A DNA stretch of 64,000 nt, taken from the NCBI RefSeq assembly GCF_963678635.1, contig NC_087063.1, positions 83,127,574 through 83,191,573 on the forward strand, in the 5' to 3' direction. Numbering within the stretch: the first letter of the stretch is position 1; every line of letters starts with the position of its first letter. A program made the translations under genes and the position numbers. Under the pieces are notes generated by a model. The model was not told the DNA's origin and did not search any database. It was given only the letters and a program-made list of their open reading frames with translations. This DNA comes from Symsagittifera roscoffensis (taxonomy: Eukaryota > Xenacoelomorpha > Acoela > Convolutidae). This document shows positions 11,655 to 22,800 of the stretch, piece by piece.

Positions 11655-11846
11655 GAATGTGGTAAAACAGTCATTGCTTAGTGGTTGCTTTCACGTCTGC
11701 CAAAACAGCTAAACAGCAAATTTTAAGAGAAACCGATCACTTTTTCGTCACTTCACCTCAGCAAACAGTCGTATCCAAAAACTGAAAAAAAAAAACAGTT
11801 CAATCCGTCAATAAAGTTCAGAATAAAAACAGACTCGGAGAAAGGG

Positions 11847-13252
11847 ATGGCAGAAAAATTCAATCGCTCATACGACTGCTGGTCAGATACACCACATGAT
11901 TGGCGAAATGACGAAAGAGAAGAGAACATTCTGGACCCGAAATGGAATCGCTCTCTTTCAAACACAAACGAATTCTCTGAAGAGGAGGAAGTTACAGAGA
12001 CACTGCAACGCACAAGGAAAATAATTCGCGGAGGCAGGAAAAATAGAGACAGTTCGGACAGTGAAACAAGAATTCCATCACGAGTTAAATGGCATTTCAA
12101 CCGGAGCAACAGAAGGAGGCAGACAACAGACTACTTTCGTTTTGGCAGTTGATTGGGGGAGAAGCAAACACTCCTGTGAACATCAACAGGGAGTTACTGG
12201 CAACGTCGGAGGAAACTAGTAATATTCCAGAAGAAACAACTCAAGGACCGATTAGCCTCACACCAGCTACTTCGAATGAGAGGAGATTGAGCGAGGTCCA
12301 AGTAATTGAGGTGGATTTGACAACCACAGAGGACATCAAAAGTAATCAAGAGGTGGGTACAATTGAACCACCCAAAAAATTCAGTAAACAGAAGCTGCAA
12401 AAACAGCAGAAGGAGGAGTCACTGGAGAACCTATCGAAATTGTTTGATAAAAGTCTTCTGGCAGAATTGACGACTGAAGATACATGGATGGACCGCCTCC
12501 GACGAGTCATAGAGCGAGGAGACAAACAGGGTTTCGAGTTGATGGGACCATACACGAACCCATTGTGGTCACAGATGGCGGTGCAAGACGATTGCATTCT
12601 GGTGAACAACCGACTGGCGGCTCCCCTACAACCGAGACAAGCTGTGCTCAAAAGAATTCACCGGGGACATCCGGGTCACGAGACTATGCTAGGTGTGTCA
12701 CAAAACTTGTGGTGGCCGCATATGCACAAGGACATAGAGAACCTAGCGGAAGAGTAGCGTAGTTTCACCAGATATGGTAAGAACGTAAAATATCTTATTC
12801 CAAAAAACGCGTCAAAACCACTGCCACTGCTCACGCAGCCGGGACAGGAAGTACAATTTGACTACGCGGGACTGTTAGAAAACCACAGAGGAAAAAAGAT
12901 CTACCTTCTAGTAGCTATAGATAGATTCTCGAAATTCCTGTCGGTGAAGGTTACTAAATCAGCAATTGGAAAGTGTACGGTGAAATTCTTGAGATCATAT
13001 ATAGACACACACGGCATTCCGGAATCAATACGATCCGACCGATTTTCAGGATTTAAGGGGAAAACACTAAAAAAAGTTTTGTACTGAACTCAATATCGAA
13101 CAAAAATTCTGTCCGGTGGGTGACCATCGGGGTTGCGGTTTAGTAGAGCGAACAATACAAACCATAAAAAGAAGATTGGGGGTAATGTTGCTAGAAGAAA
13201 ACAATAGATTGATCAAGATATGTCTTAGTACCATAATGCGAGACTTACGGTG
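11847..13252 (+). pseudogene. pol: integrase with upstream linker, broken
   Basis: Integrase joins element DNA to the chromosome. The linker (11847-12152 and 12089 on) continues into LLAELTTEDTWMDRLRRVI and the N-terminal zinc region IHRGHPGHETMLG...WWPHMHKDIE. The two His are present, but the Cys pair that should follow is replaced by a stop (TAG 12755-12757) and RSFTRYGKN. The catalytic core is readable from about 12840: VQFDYAG (first Asp), IRSDRFSGFKG (second Asp, about 13035) and GLVERTIQTIKRR (Glu, about 13146), with one frameshift near 13075. The D,D-35-E pattern is therefore still visible although the gene is dead. The block then ends at TGA 13250-13252. Confidence 0.85.
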
Positions 13253-14832
13253 AAACAAGCAGATAACTATTCAAGTATCTTCCTTTCAGGCACATTTTGG
13301 CAGACTACCAAAAAACGAATTTTAAATCTTAAAGATAAGTTTATAAACAATTCTGACTATTTAGACAAACAACACTTGGAACGATCGGCATTGACGCCAT
13401 CACAACTGAAACAAAGAATTGATCAATCCCGGGGGAATCTGAAGATAGTCAGAAAGGAGAAACTCAGCAGGGACACCAGTCCGCTGCACAAGCAGCAAGT
13501 GCATTTGGACAGGGATCGTCAAAGAGCAAAAACCCTCAAAGAATTGCTGGAGGTGAACGCCCGTTGGAATCAGGAAAGGAGAGATGCTGCGAAAAACGAC
13601 ATGCGGCGAATTAATGACGAAACAGGATTATCAAAACCAGAGCTACGAAAGGAGATGATATACTCCTGGATAAGAGGTTCATAGAAGACAAGGAAAAGGA
13701 AAACACGCAGTCTCCACAGAAAACAATTCTGAGAACGATCCGTTACGTAAGAGTGGACAAGCGCTGACGAAAGAGTTGAAGGGGAAAATAGCGGCAGAAA
13801 CTGATTCGAAGGTCAAGACGTCAACAGGATCTATCTACAGGAAATCGCAAATCGCTCAAGCAAAAATGCTTCTAACCACACGAGAAAACGCGGAGAGAGA
13901 GCAAAAGCCCATCGGCAGAGCCAAATAAGAAATTCCAAAGAATCAGTTCCCCTGAATTTCTAGAGGACATTGAGTCGGATGAAGAATTACGACGGGCCGC
14001 CGTGGTAATGGCCGATTTTGTGAACCCGGTGGATCGGTTTCAGCAAAGCCAAACAGTTGTAACCTCAAAGGATACGGTAGCTAGAAGGGGTCTAAGCTTA
14101 GCTATCAAAAAAGCAAAGCCGAATACAGCGGGTCCCATTTCGATGTCGTTCTGAAGAAGGGCGAAAAGAAGAGGAAGGAAAAAAATCAGACGACAACTAG
14201 AGTAAACTGCCAAGACAAACTGCTATCGCAGTTGACCAGCGCAACGAACAATCAACGTCAACTTTATATACCTCAACAAAGACATTCACGCGAGTTCTAC
14301 CCCGAAAACCAAACAAAAGGCCAAACTAAAGACAATCGATTCTCAAACACGTATGGAGGATATCCTAGACACATTTCAAAACCGGAATTTGGCACCGGCT
14401 GAGTGGGAGAATGTTGCAGACCAACTTCTAAAAGGGGGTCCAAAAAGTCGCGGACGACCTCAGAGGGAATGTCCAACCAGCATCTGAAAGGGACACAATA
14501 TTTGAGCCTTCTCAAGGGGTTTCTGATGATTCTAGCGCCTAGGATTCCGGAGTAAGACAAACCAAGAATAAAGAGCCTAAGCGATTTGGAGACCCAGTAA
14601 AACTTGCCATCAAGGAAGTATCGGAGGAGTTATCAGGGGGAGCACTATTCAAGGCAGCACTCCAGGATTACCGGAAGAGGCTAACAGACTTCCAAGAACG
14701 AAGTGATAGGCCCGTAGAGTCGAAACTACGTATACTAGAGAGACATTTATTCCGGAGAAAATTCAGTTATGCAACGCTGGACAAAGGAACGGATTGGAAT
14801 CCTTGCCGGAGAATAGACCTCGAAGAAAACTA
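13253..14832 (+). pseudogene. pol: pol C-terminal tail, broken
   Basis: After integrase, SSFQAHFGRLPKNEF (about 13275-13320) is the usual SPFEAHFGR-like block. Beyond it lies a long charged tail in several frames: QLKQRIDQSRGNLKIVRKEK and DRDRQRAKTLKELLEVNARW (13250-13684), MADFVNPVDRF (about 14008), and KRFGDPVKLAIKEVSEELSG...RILERHLFRRKFSYATLDKG (about 14577-14832, ending in TAA). The 54.9-61.1 kb element has a tail of similar size and character, so an extended C-terminus looks typical of this lineage. Function unknown. The earlier frame segment 13250-13684 could be partly out of frame. Confidence 0.6.
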
Positions 14833-14944
14833 AGAATTGAAAATCCAAATGATTAATCTTCCAAAATCAAAAACTAGCTGTGAACTGAGTGTATTAAACT
14901 CTTTTTAACATAAATTATTTCATATATTGAAAAATTTATTTTCC

Positions 14945-14958
14945 TCTCGAGGGGGGTA
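14945..14958 (+). other. polypurine tract
   Basis: CTCGAGGGGGGTA sits directly before the 3' LTR and is the expected primer for plus-strand DNA synthesis. Confidence 0.75.
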
Positions 14959-15214
14959 TGTCATATACTGCTACTGCAATAGCAGTAATTGAATTATGTA
15001 ATACCAACCTTCAGTGGTATTATTATTATTATGATGTGTCCAAGGTCATGTGTACAGTGACATTGACACACAGCTGAGAACTCAGAGTTTTGATTCTGCA
15101 GGATCTCTCTCAGTAACTAACTTTAGAAAAAGAAAAGAAAACTTAATTCAATTAATTCAGAATACATTATTGAATTACCATTAGTTTTCCCACGATACCG
15201 CATAGGATATCACA
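14959..15214 (+). repeat. 3' LTR
   Basis: 256 bp, TG...CA, pair of 5347-5603, followed by the target duplication GCAAG (15215-15219). Confidence 0.95.
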
Positions 15215-15787
15215 GCAAGAATCAAGCAAAGTTTCGAGCTCTACAGAGCAAAAAGTTTCTTTAAGTTTCTTTTAATTGTCATTTTTAGTGCTTCATGCTT
15301 CAAATATCTAAAAAATTATCTCACATTGCTTCACGGGTTACTTAAGGAAATTGCCTTAGTGCTTGCCCAAGAAGATTTAATAATTTGAAGGTTTTGCGAA
15401 AACCTTTTAAACCCAACTCAATTAGAATTCGATTGCGTAAGAAAGAACTGTTTGCGTCACTCGTCCCGTTTTTTGCAAACAATTAACAGAATGAACAAAA
15501 ATATTCAGAAAAACAGCTACTTTACTATACATGATCGGACTGTGAGACTGAAACCTCGAGAACAAAACAATGCGAGTCACGTGTGATTCACAGGTTCATA
15601 CATTTTGAATCATATATCTTACGCATTTTTTGGAACAGCAAGAAAGTTTTCAAATATTTTAGAAAATTTTTCATGAATTTGAAAAGAACATAATCTGCCT
15701 AGTTCATCAAAACTAACGAAAACACTTATATATTTTCAGATGTATGCTCATCTTCTGTTGATCAAAGAAGGCTACATGCTCCGAGAG
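15215..15787. other. noncoding stretch, no gene seen
   Basis: AT-rich sequence between the LTR element and the next repeat. No coding or RNA-gene signal recognised. Confidence 0.55.
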
Positions 15788-16799
15788 CCTATGGATTTAA
15801 ATCGATTTTAATGGATTTCGTATTAGAATCGATTATAATTCATGATTTTTGGCATTAAAATTGACTAATTTTGTCAAATTAATCCATTATAATCGAATAA
15901 ATTTGAAACAAAAGTCCATTATAATCCATTATAATCGACAATACTCCGATATCTTTTTAGTACTAAATTCGCATTGTTTTGGCAAAAATTTGCACAAGGT
16001 TTGCAAGAATTTTTATGTGATGTCTCTCAAAACTACAATAAGCAACAAAATAAAATGAATGAATATGCTCGAACGGACCCTTCTCCACGCGCACTCCTCC
16101 GATTTCCCCCTTTCCACGGCCCCCAGTTTAACACCCCTCCCCCTCCCACCTCCCCATGTTAACACCCCCCATTTTACATCCACCAGTTTGGAGCCGCTTG
16201 GAACGTTTCATCTCCCTTCCACAAGCTTTTTTTACCCTATCGACTTTTTTACGAAGTTGTCAAGTAGGTCGAAGTCGATAAAATTCCGTTCAAACCCCCT
16301 TCCCCCTGCCCCTAAACAACACGTTCAACTATTACCAGCATCTCAACAACCCCCCTCCCTCCTCCTCCTCCTCCTCCTCCTCCTCCTCCGACCCACTGGG
16401 CGGGAGGGGGGTGCAGTTGGGCGAACTTGGGCGTGGGGATGGGGGATTTTTTGAACGAAAGAGTAGGGGGTGATGTTTGGCTGAACGGCGATTGTGATAA
16501 AATAAAATAAAAAAAACTAATAAACCGCTATGAAATAAAAAATTTCGATGTCAAATGTAATCTTATAAGACGACGTAATCGGTAGCAAATGAATTAAACA
16601 GCAAAGAGATAATTTGAAAACAAATTTGTAAATTTTTTATTAATTAATAAAAAATTCGCTATAATCAATTATATACTGACAAAAAAGTTGGCATAAAAGT
16701 ATTAGCATTATAATCCATTTTTAATGGAAAATAATCGATTTTTTGAAATTTATCGATACTGTTTATAAAACGAAAACATAATCGTTTATAATCCATGGG
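15788..16799. repeat. possible foldback element with ATCCATTATAATCGA arms
   Basis: The left arm (about 15788-15945) and right arm (about 16690-16799) are dense in TCCATTATAATCGATT-type words in opposite orientation; the tips read CTATGGATTTAAATCGATTT and, reversed, CATGGATTATAAACGATTA. The centre (16060-16490) is unlike its surroundings: pyrimidine-rich, then G-rich, with a CCT run. Arms are imperfect and no target duplication was found. Confidence 0.4.
16359..16389 (+). repeat. (CCT)n microsatellite
   Basis: About ten CCT units in the strand-asymmetric core. The open frame through it (16059-16454, Leu/Pro-rich) is a by-product. Confidence 0.9.
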
Positions 16800-17199
16800 C
16801 GCTTGCTGCGTGTATCCTGAAAAAATTTTAAAAATTTTTCATTCTTTTAAAAGGTCTCGTAAGATTCTTGTACGATCTTCCCAGACAATCAATTTTTAAA
16901 CTAAGATCTTTGAAAAAAGGACCCTTAAAAAACTATCGTGTAAAATAATCAATTGAAGACGCAAACTAATTCTATTTGCGAAGATAATGCTGTAATTGCT
17001 ATAATTTTTATGATATCCAAAAGAACCTTTCTTATCCAACCTGGAAGATTAAATAAAAAATATATATATATCTTTTTTCACTTGTTTTTATCAAAAGAAT
17101 TTTTTTAATCTAGCCGACTAATCTTAATCAATTATCGGAATAATTTGCAAGTAACTGCATCCAGTTAAGCGATTGTTTCCTCGTTTAGATTTTTAGCAA

Positions 17200-20100
17200 A
17201 TATTTCATTTGTCGTGAACAAAGGATCAATTTTTGACCAATTTTGATCAAAATTGACATAGTGAAAAACATTTATTTAAACTCAAAAACTCGTTTTGATT
17301 GTTTCAAAAGTTTACGAGGAGTAGAAAAAAGACCCTTGTCAACACAAATTTTAATAAATATCTCTTAGATTATCTGGTTTTATTTTTTGAAAAATTTTTC
17401 AAAAAGGTTAATTTGCAAGGAGATAAGATTTTTCTAAGATAACCAACCTCTTTTTGGAATCTAAAACAAGATGAGCTGTATCTTGAAAAATCTTGCAAGA
17501 GAATCCTCATTAGCGAAAACAATGCAAGATTCTGTGCAGTAACTGTCATCTAAAGACCAGCGATATAATTTCAATAATAATTCATGTAATTTTCGAATAA
17601 GGCTATGTGTACAAATATGTGAAAAAAAAAACAAATAAACAAATATTTATAAGTCGGAATAAGTTAACAGCCCTGATATATTCATTTTCTAACTTCGATT
17701 TCAGTATTTTTTTAAATCATCAAACGAGATTTGACAAAAAATTAAAAAACCTATGAAGGAAACATAGAAGTAATCAAGCAACGCTCTGATTGAGTAGTCA
17801 GCTACAAAGAAACAATGTTGTGAGCACATCCTAACCTTTGGTTTTCTGCTGGTCCTAGTGATGTTCTGTATTCCATCGGTTGAGCTCAGCTACTGAAGCA
17901 ACGGTTGAAATTATTCCTTTTCTAGACCTCTCTAAACATAGTTTTTCGAATGAGTTTTTCGAATTTGGAAAAAGATTGATCGCAGATGTTTACAGAAAAC
18001 AAAACTCTTTTTATTTGACCGATCAGAATGTTATTGTTAGATCTCACTTAAAATCAATCAATTTTGTGAGCCAATTGCAGTGCAAAGTGATTTGAATGCA
18101 GTTTGCTTAGAGTTATCTAACGGAAGAAGAAGTAAAGACTTGAAGGTAACTCTTTTTTTAACGGACTCTTGGTATTTACAATTTCTTGGTTCTGTTTCAA
18201 TTTTTCAAAAACAAAATTTTCTTTTGTTATCAGATATGCTTGTACTTTGAATTGCCAGGAACACTTTTACTCAATAACAAAAATGCAACAAAAAATTTTC
18301 TCTAGATTTTTGCAAAATTCTTGCAAGATAATTGCGGGTAAGCTTAGTCAAGCACGACAACTGAAAAAGGTCATAAATTGTTTCGATTTGAGCAAATAGG
18401 TAGAACAATCTGAACTTACAAAATATTCACTAAATCAAAATTTTTTAATTTCTAGCAGTTTTAATTACGCAAGAGAAGGTTAAAAATCCCTGCAAATATT
18501 TTGTAATTATAGTATCACTAGTAAATAGTATAATGTAAATTGCATAAAAATGCATGTATTATGCATCATCAGTAACACTTTTCCTCAGTTACGAGAATGT
18601 AACAATAAAAGATGGCTAGATTAGTGGAACATTCTTGCAAGAAAATAGCAGGATAAATTTTTCCGAACAATGTAACTGAAAAAGAAGCAAAAACTAACAA
18701 TATGTTTTGTTTTGTGCTACTTACTAGAACAATCTGAACTTACAATGAGTTTACAAGTTCATAATCTATTGCAAAATTTTTGTTAAATTTAGTAATCTCA
18801 GCTACACGAAAAAAGAATAAAAACCTCTAAGAGTAACTTCTGCGAGTATATTGTTTTGTTTTTACTAATCGACCTGTATTTAAAATCATTTAATGTTGGA
18901 ATTTCAGAAAATAGTCCTAATAAACCAAATGAGCTGAAATTAAGCAGAAAAGAAATTAATCAAAAACAAAAATTTAACTAAAAAAATTGGAAAATGAAAT
19001 CAAAGAAAGATTAAAACTTTTATTTTGTAAACAAGATCAAAAAAAGTTTTGTCAGTTTTTTTTTCAACCGAGTTTGCCTATTATTGTGGAAGAATTGAAC
19101 GTCGTCTCCATTTCATAGCTATTAGATAAACGACATTACTCAAAACAAAAATGACTTTAACTCCCAGATTTTATCAAGTTGGAATCTTTCAAATCAAAAA
19201 ATGGTTGTTGAGAAAACTTTTGAACCTCTAGTTTTTTTTTTCGAAAAATTCTTTTTTGTTGCGTTTTTGGATTGCTGAGCTTAAAAAAATCGAAGGGACA
19301 ATTGCACAACAACAAACCATTCTCATTATTAGAAAAGATAAGGAAAGTAAATTGATAAATGTGCCGCAAATCAATTGTAGGTTTTTGTTCTGTTTATTTG
19401 CAAACCATTCTGTTTTTTTTTTAAACATGCTATAACAAAATGCAAAGATAACTCTTTTTCATTTGGTTTTTGTTTTGCTTCTTTCGGTTTTTCTAAAAAT
19501 TCTGCTAGTCTCTGGCAACTAATTAGGAAATTCTCCTATCTGAGTTGCCATGCAATGGTGGGAGTAGATTGTAGTAAAAATTAACCAACTAAGTCTTAAT
19601 TAGCTGAAACTTTTTGAATACTAATTGATCTTATTTTTAAAAATGGAAATGAAATGCTTGTTTGTGTACTCATTGCAAACTTAAAACGAGTTCTACCTGA
19701 AAAAATTTAGCATGAACGAGAACCCTCATTAGTGAGAAGTTTGCAAAAATCTTCATAACTTCATTAATTATTCATGTAATTTTTAATTTGAATTTACGTG
19801 ACTTCAAATAAGCTAAAAAAAACAAATAATTAGATATCTCTACGCCAGAACAGGTCATCAACCCTGATATCATTATCTCTTTGTTTTAGATTTCGGTATT
19901 CGAGGCCTGCGAGGTCATCTTTTGATTATTACACGAGACACAACAAAATCAAAATATCAATGAAAAACAAAAAGTAATTAAGCGACGTTATGATGGAGCA
20001 GTAAGCTACAGAGAAACCATCTTTTGAACGCAACCCTACTTGTGGTTTTCTGCTGGTACTAGTGGTATTTTGTGTTCCATCGGACTAGGTTGAGTTCATC

Positions 20101-22800
20101 TACAAAAGCGGCGGTTCAAATTATGCTTTTCTAGACCTCACTAAACAATCGATTTTATTTTTGAAACCTTTCCTTTGTTCTACATTAAAAGCTTTCAACG
20201 AGTTTGTTAGCAATTCATCTTTTTATTCGCATTTTTCTCAAAAACTTGGCGTAAAATTAACTGATGCTATACTTCTAACCAGAAGAGTGTAGATCGCTTC
20301 GAGAGAATCATAGTTTTTTGAAGTTTTTGTTCCAGCGGCCGCAGACTAGGTTGAGAGCATCTACCAAACCAACGGTTCAAAAAACGTTATTTTCAAATCT
20401 CACTATAATTTTTTTAAATCTAAAACTTGAGTTTTGGGCTAATTTTAGTGTGAAGTGTCTTCGATTGATTGCTGTTATCTAATGGAATAGAGAGGTAAAC
20501 ACTTGAAGAGAACTCTATTTTTTGTGGACCCTTGTTATTTTAAAATTTATTGTTCCTGTTTAAGTTGAAATGTTCGCACTACGTGCACTAAACAGGTTGG
20601 TTTTTGGTTACTTCCTGAAACGAGGCCTAAGAATAACTTTTGATTTTTTTTTTCGTTTCAGATTTGTTTTCCAAAAGTTACCTATTTATTTAATATTATT
20701 TAATTACAGTTTATTTCGTTTTTTGTCAGATAAAAATTAACATTTCACTCGTTTCTTATATGATAGGTTCATCCCTAAGGATATGCAAAGCTAACATAAA
20801 TGCCAAAAAAAAATCTGTGAAAAATATTCAAAACTTCAGTATCGCGTATTCAATACAAATGCTTGTATTATGCATCACTAAAACCACTTTTACTCAGTTA
20901 CCAGAAAGCAACAAGAAAGTTTTTGCTAAATTCTTGCAACATTCTTTCAACATTATTGAATGATAATTTTTCCTTACAAGTCAAAGGGAAAAAAGCAAGA
21001 ACTAACAAACGTTTTTTTGAGCTACTTAGTAGAGCCATCTGAACTTCCAAGGTATTCGCGAGATAACAAGCTATTGCAAGACTTTTGTAAGTTGCAGCAC
21101 CCTTAACTACGCGAGAGACCATCTCTGCAAGTATATTGTTTCTATAGTATGTATTACATTGTGAGTTGCATACAATTGCTTGCACCATGCATCATCAGTA
21201 ACACTTTTACTCAGTTACGAGACATTTTTCGCTCTTGCAAGGTAACTGAGTTTAAATTTTCTAAACGAGACAGCCGGGTTGACCTCCATCAACCGAAAAT
21301 GCTTATCTTACATTTCCATACACCGAAAATGCTTATCATACAATTCCATACATCAAATGCATGGGGAAATGCTAGTGATACATTTTTCATACAATTTCAA
21401 AAAATCATTGAAAAAAGATTCGAAGTAGAAAAAAAATGGTCTTCATAAATTTTCCATCTATGAAAGCTGTATGACTAGCATTTTTTGTATGACTAGCAAT
21501 ATTGAAATTTTCCCAAAATAGTTTTTTTTTTCAACCACAAATTGAGGAAACCGTGGTTTTAGTCACTTGTGTTCGTTCACGAACACATCCCAAAAATTTT
21601 GAGGATTTTTTTTATATTTCGTTTTATGAACAAATGCTAATCCTACAATTTTCATATATGCAAAAAAAACTTATCTTGGAGTTTTTTCAACATTTTCTTT
21701 ATCTATGGAAATGTACAAAATTGTGCGACAAGCATTTTTTTAATAATGAAAGCTGTAGGATAAGCATTTTTGGTCAACCCAGGCAGCTGAAAAAGAAGAA
21801 AAAAACTAACAAAACGTTTTGTTTTAGCTACTAAGTAAAACAACTCCAGCTTACAAGATGTTTGTTTGTATAATATAGCACTCCTATCTGCACGGTTTAT
21901 GTACTATTTTCTATCAAGTAAAAAGACTAAATCTTCTGACAATCAGATAGAATATCCACTGTGTTTTTTTTGCAGATTTTGAATCACGGTGTTTTTTTTT
22001 TCATTTTTATTTTTTAAAGAAAATTATGGAAACCTGTACAAATACTTTTGATAGTTTTTGATATTAAAGTTTTTGATAATAACATAATAATAGCTAGATT
22101 TCGGCCAACCTGTAGTTAACATACGTTGTTAACCGACTATTCAGAAAACGGATGAGCGGAATTCTATTTTTTAGCGGATTTTAGTCAAAAACATAAGTAT
22201 GTAAATGAAAGAAAAAAAAATTGAAAAAAAAATAATTTCATCTCCGAAACACGTTGAAAAATTGTTTTTGACCGTTTTGCTTGTTTTTCAATTCGAATTG
22301 ACCTTTGTTTCAGGAAAAAATAAACATCTTCTCCAGATTACAGATGAAATGACAGAGCAAAAATCATTGGCGAGGAATAATTTAAAACCTCCTGTTTTTT
22401 TGTAAAAATGAGATTCGTACTTTAAGAGTTAGTTGGATTACTGAATTCAGAACAATCTACGATACTTGCATTTGAATAAAATATTCTCGTTATTCTGAAA
22501 GATACTACAATTAAAATGATAAGTGCGCCGCAAATAGGGTATTTTTTTTTCATGCGCCACCTTTTTTGTTTGAAATCGTATTTTTGGTTTATTTTTCTGT
22601 TTATCTGCTAACCATTCTGAACAATTGAATATGCGAATGCAAATTGAAAAAAAAATTTCGTTACTTTTGGTTCTTCTAAATAGATTCTTGCAACTAATTA
22701 GCTTATGCTCCTATCTTGAGTCGCGATACAATGCCATAAATGGTTAGTACATAAGCAAGTAAATTTTATTTGACTGAACGTTTTTTTTTATAAATATTGT
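17200..22800. repeat. cluster of diverged tandem/dispersed repeats, no gene seen
   Basis: Segments recur in the same order. TTTTCTGCTGGTCCTAGTG followed by a TTCCATCGG block is at 17842-17880 and again, diverged, at 20046-20083, 2.2 kb apart. GTATTATGCATCATCAGTAA occurs at 18556, in changed form at 20866 and 21187, and is followed each time by CTCAGTTAC, a TTCTTGCAAG-type word, then AAAAACTAACAAA and a GCTACTTAGTAGAAC block. Words such as TTCTTGCAAG are frequent throughout. This reads as an old satellite-like array with a higher-order unit of about 2.2 kb built from sub-units of about 320 bp. The short open frames inside are not gene-like. Confidence 0.6.
21273..21787. mobile_element. foldback element with CCGGGTTGACC ends
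   Basis: The left end reads CCGGGTTGACC, ten further bases, then GAAAATGCTTATCTTACA. The right end, reversed, reads CCTGGGTTGACC then AAAAATGCTTATCCTACA. Between them the words ATGCTTATCATACAATT and TCCATACATC are iterated in both directions. It interrupts one unit of the 17.2-22.8 kb repeat array, so it is younger than the array. Relatives are at about 41.84-42.08 and 44.13-44.37 kb. There is no coding capacity, so it is non-autonomous. Confidence 0.65.

Larger units (their letters stand above)
9350..12555 (+). repeat. internal tandem duplication, copy B (3.2 kb)
   Basis: Second copy of 6143-9349. At 9341-9357 the integrase region of copy A runs straight into the gag sequence that starts copy B (...ACACG/AATCCGG...). 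Copy B reads through at 12556 into the rest of integrase, so it is the one joined to the element's 3' half. Confidence 0.95.
5347..15214 (+). mobile_element. Ty3/gypsy LTR retrotransposon, defective, internally duplicated
   Basis: A complete insertion of 9.87 kb, bounded by LTRs that begin TG and end CA (5347-5603 and 14959-15214) and flanked on both sides by the 5-bp duplication GCAAG (5342-5346 and 15215-15219). The order of domains is Gag, protease, RT, RNase H, integrase, which defines Ty3/gypsy. The LTRs differ by about half a dozen changes, so the insertion is not brand new. The element is dead for several independent reasons: an in-frame TAG in gag, frameshifts through pol, loss of the RT catalytic core and loss of the integrase zinc-binding cysteines. 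It holds a near-perfect 3.2-kb tandem duplication running from gag to the start of integrase. No envelope gene was seen. Its domains resemble those of the element at 54.9-61.1 kb but are clearly a different family. Confidence 0.93.

Noticed and set aside
5347-15214. Two adjacent retrotransposons instead of one duplicated element
   Set aside because: No LTR lies between the copies, the 9350 junction fuses integrase to mid-gag directly, and a single target duplication flanks the whole.
16059-16454. 131-residue Pro/Leu/Ser-rich plus-strand frame
   Set aside because: Low-complexity translation of a pyrimidine-rich patch with a CCT run; no start context or splice partners.
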